NCBI GenBank assembly: GCA_950295325.1
Contig: OX485805.1
Coordinates: 5,394,501 to 5,458,500 of the forward strand
Reading direction: 5' to 3'
Source: Polytrichum commune
Lineage: Eukaryota > Streptophyta > Polytrichopsida > Polytrichales > Polytrichaceae
DNA: 64,000 nt
Shown: in pieces, positions 24,236 to 35,002 of the stretch
Layout of the letters: the number at the start of each line of letters is the position of its first letter
How positions within the stretch are numbered: position 1 is the stretch's first letter
Notes under the pieces: model-generated
The model's input: the letters and a program-made list of their open reading frames with translations, nothing else
Database searches by the model: none
Told to the model about the DNA's origin: nothing
Program-made: the position numbers and the translations under genes

Positions 24236-25858
24236 ATCAACCCTAAACCCCCACCCCTTAGGCGTCCTAGTCCGAGTGAGGGATAAGGTCAATATGCACC
24301 TACCATGTGTGTTCAACTAACATCCCTGATTCACAATTTCTCACTGGTAGAATCATTCATAAATCTCACATTTTATTCAGAGAACACAAAGTATTAGTGT
24401 TTACAAACACTCTAGCACTTTGTGATCGCCTAACAACTACATTTAGTCTCTAGATTAGCACAATTCATCCCTTAGCTTCCACACTTCCTACCTAACCCAC
24501 CGATCTCCTATTTCCCAACAACTTCACTAATACATTTAACCCATCTAACTCCTTTTCTCTACCTCTAATCCCTTCTTGATTAAGCCTTCCCACTACCCTA
24601 ATACACCACCCTAAACCCCTCAATTAGAGCGGATCCACCCGCCTTCAGTCGTACCCCCTTCGCCGAGAATCAACGTTGTTCACTTCTCAATGCGCCCGTC
24701 AAGAGCCGTCATGGCCCGTCACTGGGAATAGTGGCCTCCCAACAGCCTGTTCGTTGACTCCCTTCGATCCCAGAGCTTGAAGCTCGGCCCAGTGCCTCTT
24801 CCTTTTCATTTCGTAGATCCCAACTTCATTCTTTGATTCCAGCTTGGCTCAATCCAGCCCTTGCTATTGACCGGATGTTTCCTCGCTGGATTTCTCTCCG
24901 CATAGCTGCATATCATCAGCTGATCGGCAGCTGGTCCGAACCCAACATTCTGATCCCAATTTGCTCCCTTTTTCTCACAAAATGTGTTAATACTTCCCCT
25001 GTTTTCTGGTGACCTTGAATGGTAGCCGTTCACGAATCATTCTTGCACCTGTTATTTCAGCTACCCAATACAACCTTCAATATTGTCCTAATCTCACCGA
25101 ATGCCTAGGAATACACACACTGAATCTGTTGTAACTGAAGTAGAATTTTTCCTTTAGATACCCATTCACCTCGCCTCAGGGTAAGCTTTCTTCCAAGAGA
25201 GTCTTGCGCTCCCAATGTCCATCAATCCCTGTTTTCCCAGTGCAATGTGCAATGCTTCATTCAGCTCAACTTGAAGCGCATTGGCCTTAGCCGTCAACTC
25301 TCCCTCCTCGCCCAATTCAGTAGCCTCATTGGTAGAGCAGCCAAGCAACCCAGGTTGTGGCCAACATTGCCATCCCAGCTTCCTTCAATTCCCAGCATGG
25401 CTGAGGTTTTTTCCCAGATTAGCCGCTCTCCGGCCCAACTCCGCCATCGAATCCCCCTTGTTCTCTTGGCCGAGAGTTTTACCTGCCGCCATCCGCCTGT
25501 TTTTTGAAGAGAAACCCAACCGAACTCCAGCAGCCCCTTGTCCATCCCGACTCCGGGATTTTATAGGGAATGCAGTCCCTCTACCCTTGAATGGACAGCG
25601 GCTATCCCTATCTAAGTCAATTACAAAACCAGGCTCTCAAGGCCTTAGTTTAAAACCCAACTAACTAACTAATCAATAATTCATTAAAACATTCTACATT
25701 ACAACTCTAAAATTCAATCTGATCCACTTTTAATCTAATTCAACTCCAACTCAAAAGCCTTCACTTTTTTATGTTTTGAATTTTGGTAACAATATCAAAG
25801 TCACAGTTTTAACACTTCTAACGTTCTAAGAACACATGTGGGCTCAATATTGGGCTCA
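24236..25858 (+). mobile_element. Probable solo LTR inserted in the FCP1-like gene
   Basis: The segment splits a coding exon. The codons on either side rejoin as NRKAV and AVRARPG, and the bases ACAGC occur at both borders (24231-24235 and just inside the right border at 25857-25861, the exact limit being ambiguous). The left end (TAAACCCCCACCCCTTAGG, then GTCCTAGTCCGAGT) and right end (ATGTGGGC, then TTGGGCTCACA) match the ends of the segment at 37098-39341, in the same orientation, so both belong to one LTR family. The interior is pyrimidine-rich with no coding domain or second LTR. Confidence 0.65.
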
Positions 25859-26052
25859 CAGCCTTGCGGTTTATGAGGGTGTCGAGCTCGCCGTCATAGT
25901 CCTTTTCGTCGGGGTGACGGAAGGGACGCGTGGGAACCCTGGGGATGTGTTGGGTGTGACACAAGACCCCGTTGAGGTCAAAAACAATGAAAGGTTTGTT
26001 CCAGGTGTAAGGTCCACTGGTCGAGGGGTTGCGACCTATCTCCGGGGGGGTC
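25859..26052 (-). pseudogene. FCP1/NIF-like HAD domain, N-terminal part
   Basis: After a minus-strand acceptor TTCATCACAG the frame reads TPPEIGRNPSTSG, then KPFIVFDLNGVLCHTQHIPR and EKDYDGELDTLINRKAV. FDLNG is the DxD/N nucleophile motif of FCP1-like proteins, with the first Asp kept. The exon is cut after KAV by the LTR insertion and continues at 24235. Compared with the copy in element D (NMHG), this one keeps the catalytic Asp. Confidence 0.65.
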
Positions 26053-26188
26053 CTGTGATGAACAACTCGACTAGTTTAATGCTATGATCCAATAATGAAA
26101 TTTTGCGTAGAAGATGAAGACGATGCATTATGGGAAAAGACGAGGAAGTGAGGAGAGTGCAAAGAATATGTGCTCAAGGGCACACTTG

Positions 26189-28225
26189 CAAACGAGCATT
26201 CGTGAATGAAGGCTGCGGGCGGCAATGCGCATCATTTACGAGCGCTCGTTCGCGAGCGCGGCTACACGTACATTTACGAGCGCTCGTTCGTGAAGGAGGT
26301 GGACAGTGGGTTGCACCCTTTGACGAACGAGCGTTCGCGAATGAGGTGGGTATGCAAGAATGAACATAATCGCATCAACATCCACAATAGACGAGAAGGG
26401 GACGAGGGCACAGAATTTGAAGTAATGCGATGCAGAGAACATAAGCTCATATATTAATCCGTTGAATATTTTACATTTCTCACGTGATAGCCTATCACAT
26501 TTTCCTAAGGCAACATGATGTCGTGTCCTACAAAACTGGTCGGCCCTAAGGGGGATCGCTGAAGAGGGCTCTCGCGGGCCACTGGATGTCGGTGAAGAGA
26601 AAAACATCGCGATGTTAGTGAGGTTACAAACGCGCATTCGTAAAAAATGGTATTCTCAGAGGAGAGTTACCTCATCATCGGGGGGAGGGGCAGCGGCGCT
26701 AGACCGAGCAGCAGGTCCCTCCTCAACGATAAATGAACGCGCGTTCGTAACCTCCACAACTGCAGCCGCCTCCGTCTCCATGGCCTCAGCCTCACGCTCC
26801 GACTGGGACGCCTGTGTCTGTTGGATGTGCAGTGCGTCTTTTTCCTCGGCGCCCAGGTCGAGCACGTCCATCCGGACATCCTCCATCCACGCAGCAAGGG
26901 TCTCTTCCACGTCCATCCCCTGCACTCTTGCTGCGTCATTGGGGTTCCCCTGCGTGTCCTCCACAATGACCATGTCAGTGTGTCGCGTAGAGTCATCGCC
27001 CTGTCTGTCTACTACCTTGGGGACGACGGTGAAAAAGGTGTCGGTGTCTGAGGGCAGTCCTACCCTTGAAGGGGGAGGGGTGAGGACTGCAGGACTTGAA
27101 GATTCACGAACGCGCGTTCGTAAATCCTTGTCCTCCTGGGTGGCCGCCGCGACAACATCGTGGGAGGTGGTCAAGGGAACCTCTGGGGGCGAAGGAGTGC
27201 CAACAGGCGTAGGGTGGGGCGCATGTTGGTGGGATGGTCCTCCTGGGAAATGGCCCTGCGGGGGGTACTGGCCTGGCGGGGGGTTATTGGACTGGGTATC
27301 CTCTGGGAAGGGATACACGGGCTGGGGAGGCGCCAAAAAGCTCTGCATCCGGTTGAGCATCGCTAGAATGGCGTCCGTCTTCTCATTGGATTGCTTGAGC
27401 TCCTCCTGAATGAGGAACATCTTCTTTGCATTCTCCTCAGCAACATTCGCCATGTCCTCCTTCATTTTCTGCTCGAGCTTGGCGTTAAGCTCGGCGACGG
27501 AGAGGGCCTCCTCTTTGACCCACTTATTCTTGTCGAAGTCGACCCCCAGCTCGACCATTATCTCCATGTCGCCCTCGTCCTCATTGGAGACCTCGATGAT
27601 TGCCCCCGGAGGCAGCTCCATGTAGGGGGTCTTCTTCATCTTCCGCCTCGTGTTGCGGAAGTGGTCCAACGACGGTCAGTAGCGTTGGTCCAAAAGGTTG
27701 AGGTTCTCCATCTTGGGAACCACGACTGGCCTGGGCGACACCGATGTCGAGCATCCCCCGGGAGGGCCGAATGCCTCCGCTCCAGACGTTCACGCGGGGA
27801 GGACATCTTGGGTTGTCCCCGCCGACGACCCCGTGTATCCACCCGGAGTCCCCTACACGTCGGATGGATTTCCCGACGGCGCCAAAATGTGGAGAGGCGT
27901 GACGTCGAAGGAGCGGATGATCGCCTTGATGTTGGCGGAGGGGACGGGCTCATGTCGTCCGTCTCCATGGCGGGCATGCCCTCGTCGACGGGCATGTTGA
28001 AGTCCGTCCTTGGGAGGGACATGTCCTCCAAGTCCATCGTGGACGCCTTCGCCCTGTGCACCTGGAAGTCCTCCTCGTCGATGGCGTCAACGAAGCTGTT
28101 GACGACCAGCCCCAGCATCTGAGATCCAAGCAAATACGTTGGAATATACGAACGTGCATTCGTAAACATCAACGACGAGAAACAATGCAAGTTTTCATGA
28201 ACTTTACGAACGAGCGTTCGTAAAT
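26189..28225. repeat. Dispersed palindrome, core ACGAACGNGCGTTCGT
   Basis: Near-identical inverted sequences with TTTACGAACG arms occur at about 26189-26206, 26234-26258, 26270-26296, 26321-26341, 26624-26645, 26731-26751, 27102-27125, 28145-28166 and 28203-28225, with a weaker copy at 23291-23310. They fall both in protein-coding frames (giving phrases like TNARSFI and LRTRVRE) and in apparent introns, so selection on protein is not the explanation. Possible roles are transposase binding sites or a tiny mobile hairpin. Confidence 0.8.
26656..27669 (-). CDS. Coiled-coil and proline-rich exon upstream of the FCP1-like domain
   Basis: A 337-codon minus-strand frame. The N-terminal part is acidic and helical (ELGVDFDKNKWVKEEA, then a predicted coiled coil AELNAKLEQKMKEDMANVAE). 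It is followed by a Pro/Gln/Gly-rich linker and an acidic C-terminal part. The frame extends upstream through a TGA (about 27676) into a protein-like sequence (MENLNLLDQRY, then PSLDHFRNTRRKMKK), so the ATG at 27669 is probably internal. The order coiled coil then FCP1-like domain on one strand matches the accessory gene of CACTA element D. Three copies of the palindrome ACGAACG..CGTTCGT occur within or beside this exon. Confidence 0.5.
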   Translation of the reverse strand: MDHFRNTRRKMKKTPYMELPPGAIIEVSNEDEGDMEIMVELGVDFDKNKWVKEEALSVAELNAKLEQKMKEDMANVAEENAKKMFLIQEELKQSNEKTDAILAMLNRMQSFLAPPQPVYPFPEDTQSNNPPPGQYPPQGHFPGGPSHQHAPHPTPVGTPSPPEVPLTTSHDVVAAATQEDKDLRTRVRESSSPAVLTPPPSRVGLPSDTDTFFTVVPKVVDRQGDDSTRHTDMVIVEDTQGNPNDAARVQGMDVEETLAAWMEDVRMDVLDLGAEEKDALHIQQTQASQSEREAEAMETEAAAVVEVTNARSFIVEEGPAARSSAAAPPPDDEVTLL

Positions 28226-28310
28226 ATTGGTTGGAGAGCTTAACATCGTAGCGTATATGAACTTGCTGCCTCCGCTGTCGGGTAGAGAGGGTTCCGCCTT
28301 GGGAAAACAC
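27680..28310 (-). pseudogene. 5' part of the same minus-strand gene, frame uncertain
   Basis: GC-rich coding-like sequence with acidic phrases (TMDLEDMSLPRTDFNMP, AMETDDMSPSP), followed on another frame by ANIKAIIRSFDVTPLHILA. Shifts and stops prevent a single clean reading. Two near-perfect copies of the dispersed palindrome lie at 28145-28166 and 28203-28225 in what is probably non-coding DNA. Confidence 0.35.
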
Positions 28311-28593
28311 TGGGCTTTTGGCTACAACTGGACTTGTTTACCGGACCGTCGAATCTTCTAGTCTTCAAGAGTCTTGGTCTTCAGTTTCTTCAAGTCTTCA
28401 AACTCTTTCCCGTCGACCTATCCTGTTGCAGCTCTATATGGGTCAAGGGTAAGGGTAGGGTGATAAGATACCACAGGCCTCGGACGGGTAAAACGGGACG
28501 TCAGAACACGAGCTGACATCCGAAAGATTGGCTCCTAAACTTTCAAACCCACGGTGACCAGCAATCGCGCCTCACCAATGGGAACGACAGAAA

Positions 28594-28685
28594 ACAACCT
28601 TGTGGGTCTTTAATCCCACTTCGTTGTCACAAACATGAAACAACCTTGTGGGTCATCAACCCCACTTCGTTGTCACAAACATGAA
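28594..28685 (+). repeat. Two tandem copies of a 46-bp unit
   Basis: The unit starts ACAACCTTGTGGGTC and ends CGTTGTCACAAACATGAA. The two copies differ at a few central bases. Each contains an inverted pair (GTGGGT and ACCCCAC/ATCCCAC). Not coding. Confidence 0.85.
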
Positions 28686-28699
28686 ATGGGGGTTTGTGG

Positions 28700-30973
28700 T
28701 TTCCCACATAACCCGCAACAAATTTATGATGAAAAATACAAATGCAACTAGCCTCCAAAACCGGCTTGGAATCACAAAAAAAACACAACGAACAACGCTC
28801 TTGAGTCTTGTGAAATTCTCAAATCTTCAAATTTGTCCGTCTTCTATGGTCAGTCGAAGCCTCGGCTCTTCTTTTTTAAGAACCAACAAACCTCCCTCCA
28901 CTCAAACTAGCACAGATTTCGATTGCTAACTTCAAAACAAACAAGTGATATCACTCTTAAAGAAACAACTTTTTGAATCACAACTTGATGCACCCCGTGG
29001 GTCGTTCCCTTGCAATTTAGCTCAAGAAGACTCACGGTGAGACATCACGTAAATTTATATTCGCTTGAGAACTACCGTGCCTCATTAATATGTTCGGTCT
29101 CGAATTAATAATCCTTCTCTTCTCCTTATGATATGAATATAATTATTGGAGTGAACACAATCTCATTATCTTAATTCTTACTCTGAATGTAAGGCATCAT
29201 TGATAATAAGAACCATTAGATTTAAAGAAAGCTTCAAGAGGTGTAACAATATCCTTGATAATAATATAGTTTTCAATAAGTTATATGAATCCTTAAGGTT
29301 CGTAGTTCATAAACATCAATCACACAATTGATAGTAATTTTATAATGATGAAGAAGATCTAATATTTTTGAGTCTTCCTTTTTAAGCTCAAGTGTTACTA
29401 CTTATAATATTGTAACTTGACATGTGAGCATATAGTGGTTATAATTTCATGAATACATCATTGATTGTTTTGCAATGTCACGTTTAACTCCAAAGTGTTT
29501 TAATGACAAGAATAATTATAACTCTCTTGAGGTTTATTCAAGAGAGAGAACTCTTCTCTTTGATAGTTGATCATTCACTTGTAATGACATCCAACAACTC
29601 ACAAAGTATCTTAAGAGAAAAAACATTTTTACTACAAAGTGTTTCTTGATGACGAGAAGATTAGAATATCATTCTTACATTACTCTCTTGAGTGTTTGTT
29701 CAAGAGAGACAACTCTTTCAACTTATAATGACATCCAACAGCTCACAAAGAATCTCGAAAAAGAAAGAAGTTCCAATTAGATATCAATTGTTATAAGTAG
29801 TTTATCAATATTACTTCATTCATATAGATTCAAACTTTGATGTAAATTTATGTCTTCATCATTCTTGTTAATCATAAAATAAGTTCGATACTCAAACATA
29901 TGTTATATAATATAATATGCATAATACTTATAAGTCAATTATGTAGTTTATGATAATAAGTTCCTCCTCTTTTGAAGGAGTTTGTAATCGTTAAGAAGTT
30001 TCACTTAAATCATCCATAACATGCATATAATTCTTCAAACATACAATCACATGTATATTTATAATTCCCTTTTGAGGAGTTCAATGATAAGTTCCACTTT
30101 TGAGAGTCAATCGTAATTCCGACGTTCAAGTTTAAATTGATGTTACTACTCATAACAACTTCTCTCAAAGTTCCATTGATACTCCAATTATTTTTGAGCG
30201 CTTTGTTCTCACCCTCGCACTAATACTTTGAGTTCTTTTCTCAAAACACCTACTCTCCTCTCGTTTATCAATCACTTAAGTCACAAGTACCAATTGACAA
30301 CTCGTAGTTCAATTTGAGAAAGAAAGAAAGAAAGGTCACACACACATTTGTGGAAAAGATAATATATTGCAAAAGGGCTCCGAGAAGAGAGATACAAAAG
30401 TAACTCAAGTGTTTTTGACACTCAAATTTGTGATAACTTCGTTGTGTAGAAAATGAGGTGTGATCTCCTAAAAATGCTTCCCTTATATAGTATTTTCTCT
30501 CTATCCTAAATCTCTAATTAGAGTGGTTGTTAATCTTCACTTTCCTAGATCATCATCTATCTATGACATATGTAGATGATATCTAACATAAACGGTTGTA
30601 ACCGTTTTACCACTCTAATGTTCGTATTCCTAAGATTCTACTATATCCTTGTTGTAGTTACATTCTAAATCCCTTTTTGAAGATCGAATCAAATATTTAT
30701 ATTGATTGATTTGATTCCGATAATTTGTAATTAGAACATACTAGTAGAATGTACCATAGTCCTATATTCCCCTTAGTGTCTTCATAATGTCTCTTGAATT
30801 TAATATCCCAAAATTCCCATATATTCCGTAATTGTGCCTCTTCAAAATCCTACATTCTAGTATATTCCCTAATCATATTCTTCAAAATACTACATTCCTA
30901 TATACTCCATCATTATGCCTCTTTACATTGATCCTCAAAATCTTACATTCCTAAATACTTCCATAATGCCTCT
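28700..30973. other. AT-rich host DNA flanking element E, no gene
   Basis: No supported gene. Internal repeats include two copies of a block containing CAAGAGAGACAACTCT and AATGACATCCAACA (about 29500-29600 and 29690-29760), a (GAAA)n run at 30317-30334, and at about 30780-30973 several imperfect copies of a 50-60 bp unit with CTTCAAAATC.TACATTC. The same unit reappears at 62806-62850 on the other side of element E, showing that E interrupted it. A TATA-like TTATATAGTA is at about 30483. Confidence 0.5.
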
Positions 30974-30996
30974 GGGTGGAAGTATGCTAGACCCTA
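30974..30996 (+). repeat. Left terminal inverted repeat of element E
   Basis: Identical, as reverse complement, to 62779-62801. Preceded by CTCT. Confidence 0.9.
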
Positions 30997-32096
30997 GTAC
31001 TTTTTGCGTCACAGTAAAGTATTTCAGCGAGTACCGTAGCTTTGTACTTAGGTAGAGCATGATGCTTCAATGTTTTTGCAGGTTTTGATCGGAGAATGGA
31101 ATAGGTAAGATGCCGAAGATCTTATTAGCATTGTTGAGAGGGTTTTAAAACTTAACTGCTCATGTTAATTTTGTACTTATGACAGCTTCACTTCATATGT
31201 CCCAAGTACAAAAAAAATGGAAAAGTACAGAAATATATGTTTGGAATTGCATGGATTTTGTTGCCGCTCATGGAGGAAATAGGAAATGGAATGGTCTTTT
31301 TAACACCATTAGAAGATTTGAAGCGGGGTTACATATTCGGTGTGAATCTGTATAATTAGTATTGTACTGTTGGCAGGGCGGAAATGTATGAAAAATTAAG
31401 ATTTTTGTCAATTCAAACGCGGATTTTGGGTATCCAAAGCTTGTTCTATGATGGCTAATCAAAGAATACGTGAAAAAAAAGTTTCCCCGCCATCTCATTT
31501 TATACATGCGATTGCGATCAATCTGTACAAAAAGTACTTGGAGTATATAATGTACAAAACTCTGGTAGATCTTGACCGTCCGTGTTGAGTATCGTTCATC
31601 TCCACCGTCAAATTCTTGCCCCTTGATCCTACATTCTAGGACACCAAGCACTGTCAACGGTTTCCTTGTGTCCTCCCTGCAACTTTGACAGCTCTTCCAG
31701 CTTGGAGAACCAGTCAACTGCGTGTCTTTCTTCTGCTTTGTCTTTCTTCTACATTGCTTTCGTATGCACAGCTTTGGGTCCAGACCATTGCCTTCCCTCA
31801 TTCACTCAACACACCCTTGTTTTTGCACCTTCATCTTCTACTAGGTTTTAGGTTCATACAATTGTAGGGGTTTCGTTTAGACAGAATGAGAGAGCTCGAA
31901 GGGTGGATTCGAACTGTATCAGCTCTCATCCCACAGAGGAGGCTCGAGCTCGTATTTTGCAGGATTGGAAAAAGCCCCTCACACATTTGGCATTAGCATT
32001 CGTATATTAAATGACCATGTTGTTCAACTTGTTCAGTAGGGAAGTCGATCTAACAGTGGGCTAGAAGAACTTTGAGAGGAATCGAGATTCAAGGAC

Positions 32097-32408
32097 ATGG
32101 ACAAACAATTCGGCCCTAGTGACAGAGAGAAGGCCACACTCAAAACATTATCCGTCAAAGAAGACGAAGTGGAACTATGGTGGGACAACCGGGAGCTGGA
32201 GAAGCATTTCCAATTCGGTGCAGATTTTTTCGGGTTGGAGACGCCCTTCGAGATTCACGTTGCCGAAGTGAACGCCAACATCTTAACTTCACTGCTCCTC
32301 ATCCGCATCGGCATAGAGCATGGACGGGAGCTGGCGCAAGATAAAGACATTTGGAACCGTGTTTTTGCAATGTTGTTCAATTTTTATATGAGTAAAGGGT
32401 TACATTGA
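32097..32408 (+). CDS. Small open frame in element E, unknown
   Basis: 103 codons from an ATG, beginning MDKQFGPSDREKATLKTL and ending FNFYMSKGLH. Rich in charged residues, with a helical middle (HVAEVNANILTSLLLIRIG). No family recognised. It lies between the left end of E and the transposase gene on the same strand and could be an accessory protein or a captured fragment. Confidence 0.4.
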   Translation: MDKQFGPSDREKATLKTLSVKEDEVELWWDNRELEKHFQFGADFFGLETPFEIHVAEVNANILTSLLLIRIGIEHGRELAQDKDIWNRVFAMLFNFYMSKGLH

Positions 32409-33152
32409 TTTCTTGTGGTACCTTCCCTTGTAAATGAGGTTCTGATTAGTTTTAGCATATTTTCGTGGTACCCATCGCAACTGCACAAAAGCTGTCAATG
32501 GTCTTGTTTCATTTCGTAACACGCATTTACTCTGATCTGGTTGAAGGATCTCGCATTTACTAAGTCACTGCAAGTATACTACGTAGTCTTTTGCAAATGA
32601 ACATTGTTAAAAAGCAACATTCCTCTACATCATATTGCACGTTTACAAATTCACATCGTGAAACAGTAAAAGTAACATACCTGTATGTTTCTCCACCTTG
32701 GCAGGTCAGAAATCCACAAGATTCGTGTATAAAGCGCAAAGTTTACATACTATTAAATATTGTCCACACGATCAATATTTATCAGCAACATCAACGTCCA
32801 GTGCTCATTTGAACACTGGACCCTCTTATCAATCCACACGGTATGGATTTTGGAGTTAATTGAGTATGTGCATGTGTACACGCAGTGAGTACGTACAGTG
32901 AGTACATTATCTGGTTCCGATAATCAAGATCCTATTTTTCAGGGGCGCCAATCCTAAGATGCCGCCGCCACTAGCAACCCCTTTGCCTCCATGTCGGCGC
33001 CGTCTTCTGAATCTCCCTTCCTCTTAGTGTAGTCGTTGTAATCTGCTGTATTGTCTATCTATTCGATCTCTCTTGGAATTCACCTATAGTTTGTGCATGG
33101 ACATTAAGCAATTCATTGCTAGATTATGCGATTTCTTCTTGTTTGCTAAACG

Positions 33153-33521
33153 ATGTCTAAGTCGAGGCAGCAGTCCCTTCTTGTCCAGAAACTGATTACG
33201 TCGTACTTCCCTTCAAGAGGCTTCCACACGGGATTGCTCTCCGCTAGTACTGAGTTAGACCCCCTTCTCTACACAATGGATAGCCAAACTAGTGACTCTT
33301 GTTACGTTTCTGAGACCCCGGTCTCTAAACAAGGGAACCGTGACTATTATCTAGGCAAATGCAACACCGTATCTGAAGAGTCTTCGAGGCGTGCACTATT
33401 TGCAACCGCAGTTTCTCTAGATCCCTATAGTAGCTACGATTACCTGCCTTCTCTATCTGATGTACAATTTTCCATAGGTTCCCCCACTAGTAGCAGCGAG
33501 TCGATTGCATTTAGGAGGTGA
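33153..33521 (+). CDS. Small open frame in element E with a PIP-box-like motif
   Basis: 122 codons from an ATG. Residues 12-19 are QKLITSYF, an exact match to the PCNA-interacting consensus Qxx(I/L/M)xx(F/Y)(F/Y), preceded by a basic start (MSKSRQQ). The rest is Ser/Thr/Asp-rich and probably disordered. It lies 150 bp upstream of the transposase frame; the stop is close to a possible donor (GGAG|GTGACA), but the phase does not fit a simple splice to 33672. It may be a separate protein. PCNA binding is inference from the motif alone. Confidence 0.4.
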   Translation: MSKSRQQSLLVQKLITSYFPSRGFHTGLLSASTELDPLLYTMDSQTSDSCYVSETPVSKQGNRDYYLGKCNTVSEESSRRALFATAVSLDPYSSYDYLPSLSDVQFSIGSPTSSSESIAFRR

Positions 33522-33673
33522 CAGGCGACTACATTTTGGTAAGTTGTTTCACATTTTTATGTAGACATGTTTAAATTGTTTCGTTTCCATCGCCTCCTTG
33601 ATCCTACTAGGCTCTAAAAGGCACCCTCTATGTACTCATCATTCTCATGTGCTGATATTTCACGGTGTTAGTT

Positions 33674-34450
33674 ATGGGGAATGCTGCAAAGAGGCAACGA
33701 GTGCGAGGGGGTGTTAGTCGGCCTGGTCCTGCAGCGAGGGCTGCTGCAGCAAGGATGGAGGAAAAGCAGAGAACTGTATCTAGAGAGATGGCGAGAGCAC
33801 GTGAGAGAGAGAGAGAGGAAGAGACACGAGGTCTAGCTTCGGAGCCTTTACACGATGGCACACCTGATCAAATGTCAGTGAGGGAGTTGAATCGGATCTC
33901 TTTGCGAATAGTGAAGTATATTGTTGGAGAGTTGAGGAGTTGTCCCGGTCCTTCAAGTAGAAGAGATGCTATTGAGAGGGTTATGAGGCATAACGCTTTT
34001 TGGCCTCTCTTACCTCTGTATTACCCTAGGCCTCAAGAGGCAAAGGTCACATATGGTTTCATAGAGAACTTTAAGAACGAATTGCAGTTGGTGAAGGTGG
34101 CAAACTCGAATGAGCGATTAGCAAGAAAGAGTGTTTTATTAGATGTTGCAGTAAGCTTGGGAGTTGATGGGGTGTCAGCATTGTCGCGTGTACTGGATAC
34201 TTCTGCATCTAGCATCAACATAGCCATGAATAGAAGAGTGTATGGGTTGAGTCCTGAAGAGATAGTGCCTCGGCTTCGCCTCAATCGTCAGAAGAGAGGA
34301 GGCTTGTCAGATTACGTCAAGCTGCAGATTGAGATATGGTGGAACAGACAAACCAAGGTTTCGCCAAATAAGAAGGATGTTGTTAAACACAGGGTAGGAC
34401 GAAATCTGTGGGTGGAGCCTCATCCTACGCACTACCTCTGCGAGACACAG
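33674..34450 (+). CDS. Element E transposase, exon A (N-terminal)
   Basis: Starts at ATG 33674 (MGNAAKRQRVRGGVSRPG), just after a possible acceptor GGTGTTAG, so an upstream exon is possible. It has a basic, nuclear-signal-like start, an Arg/Glu-rich helix (REMARAREREREEE), then a folded region with the phrases GFIENFKNELQLVKVANSNE and LSPEEIVPRLRLNR. It ends YLCETQ at a canonical donor (CAG|GTAAGA), phase 0. It precedes the Cys-rich and DDE-like part in the next exon and probably provides DNA binding. Confidence 0.65.
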
Positions 34451-35002
34451 GTAAGATCTTCCACCGAAGGTTACATATTGTACATTCATCATGTTCCTTG
34501 TATGCGGTTTATACCATAGAATACAAGGTCGTTAGTATCACCCCAATATATAGAGCGCTATGTACTTAATTTCTTACTAACGAAGGGTCGAATGTACTAA
34601 TGTGGGCAACAAGTAATGCCAATATACAAAGTGGTATTACTTGGTGTAGGAGATGTGTACATGAAATACTCTGCTTCCCGTTGGTTAGTACTGAGTTGGG
34701 ACTCCTCATATGTACTCTATACCGGAGATGTACAATAAGGATTAAATGTACGAACACTGAGACACTTTGTGTATATGTCGTACTCATCGGGTGTGGGAGT
34801 CGTCTATACTTAGTACATTCGGTGAGTGTGTTTGAAGTACCGTTGTATTTCTTGTACTGGATGTAATAACAAATCCAAGGATGTTGTACTTAATGAATAC
34901 TTTTGTATAAATTGTATTTCATTCAAAAAGGGTTGTACCGTGCTTTATTACTTTTAGTGTAATGAGTCTAACAATTTTGGAAACATTTGCACTGGTTGAC
35001 AG
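34451..35002 (+). other. Intron of the element E transposase
   Basis: Starts GTAAGATC and ends TTGACAG. Unusually rich in the tetramer GTAC (for example TATGTACTTAA and GTGTACATG), like the rest of E's non-coding DNA. The short frames inside it are not genes. Confidence 0.75.

Noticed and set aside
27391-28122. Plus-strand 243-codon frame
   Set aside because: Antisense to the minus-strand coding region at 26.6-28.3 kb, with no domain and a composition expected of a reverse reading.
34566-34866. Open frames within 34451-35002
   Set aside because: They lie in an intron with canonical borders whose flanking exons join in phase.
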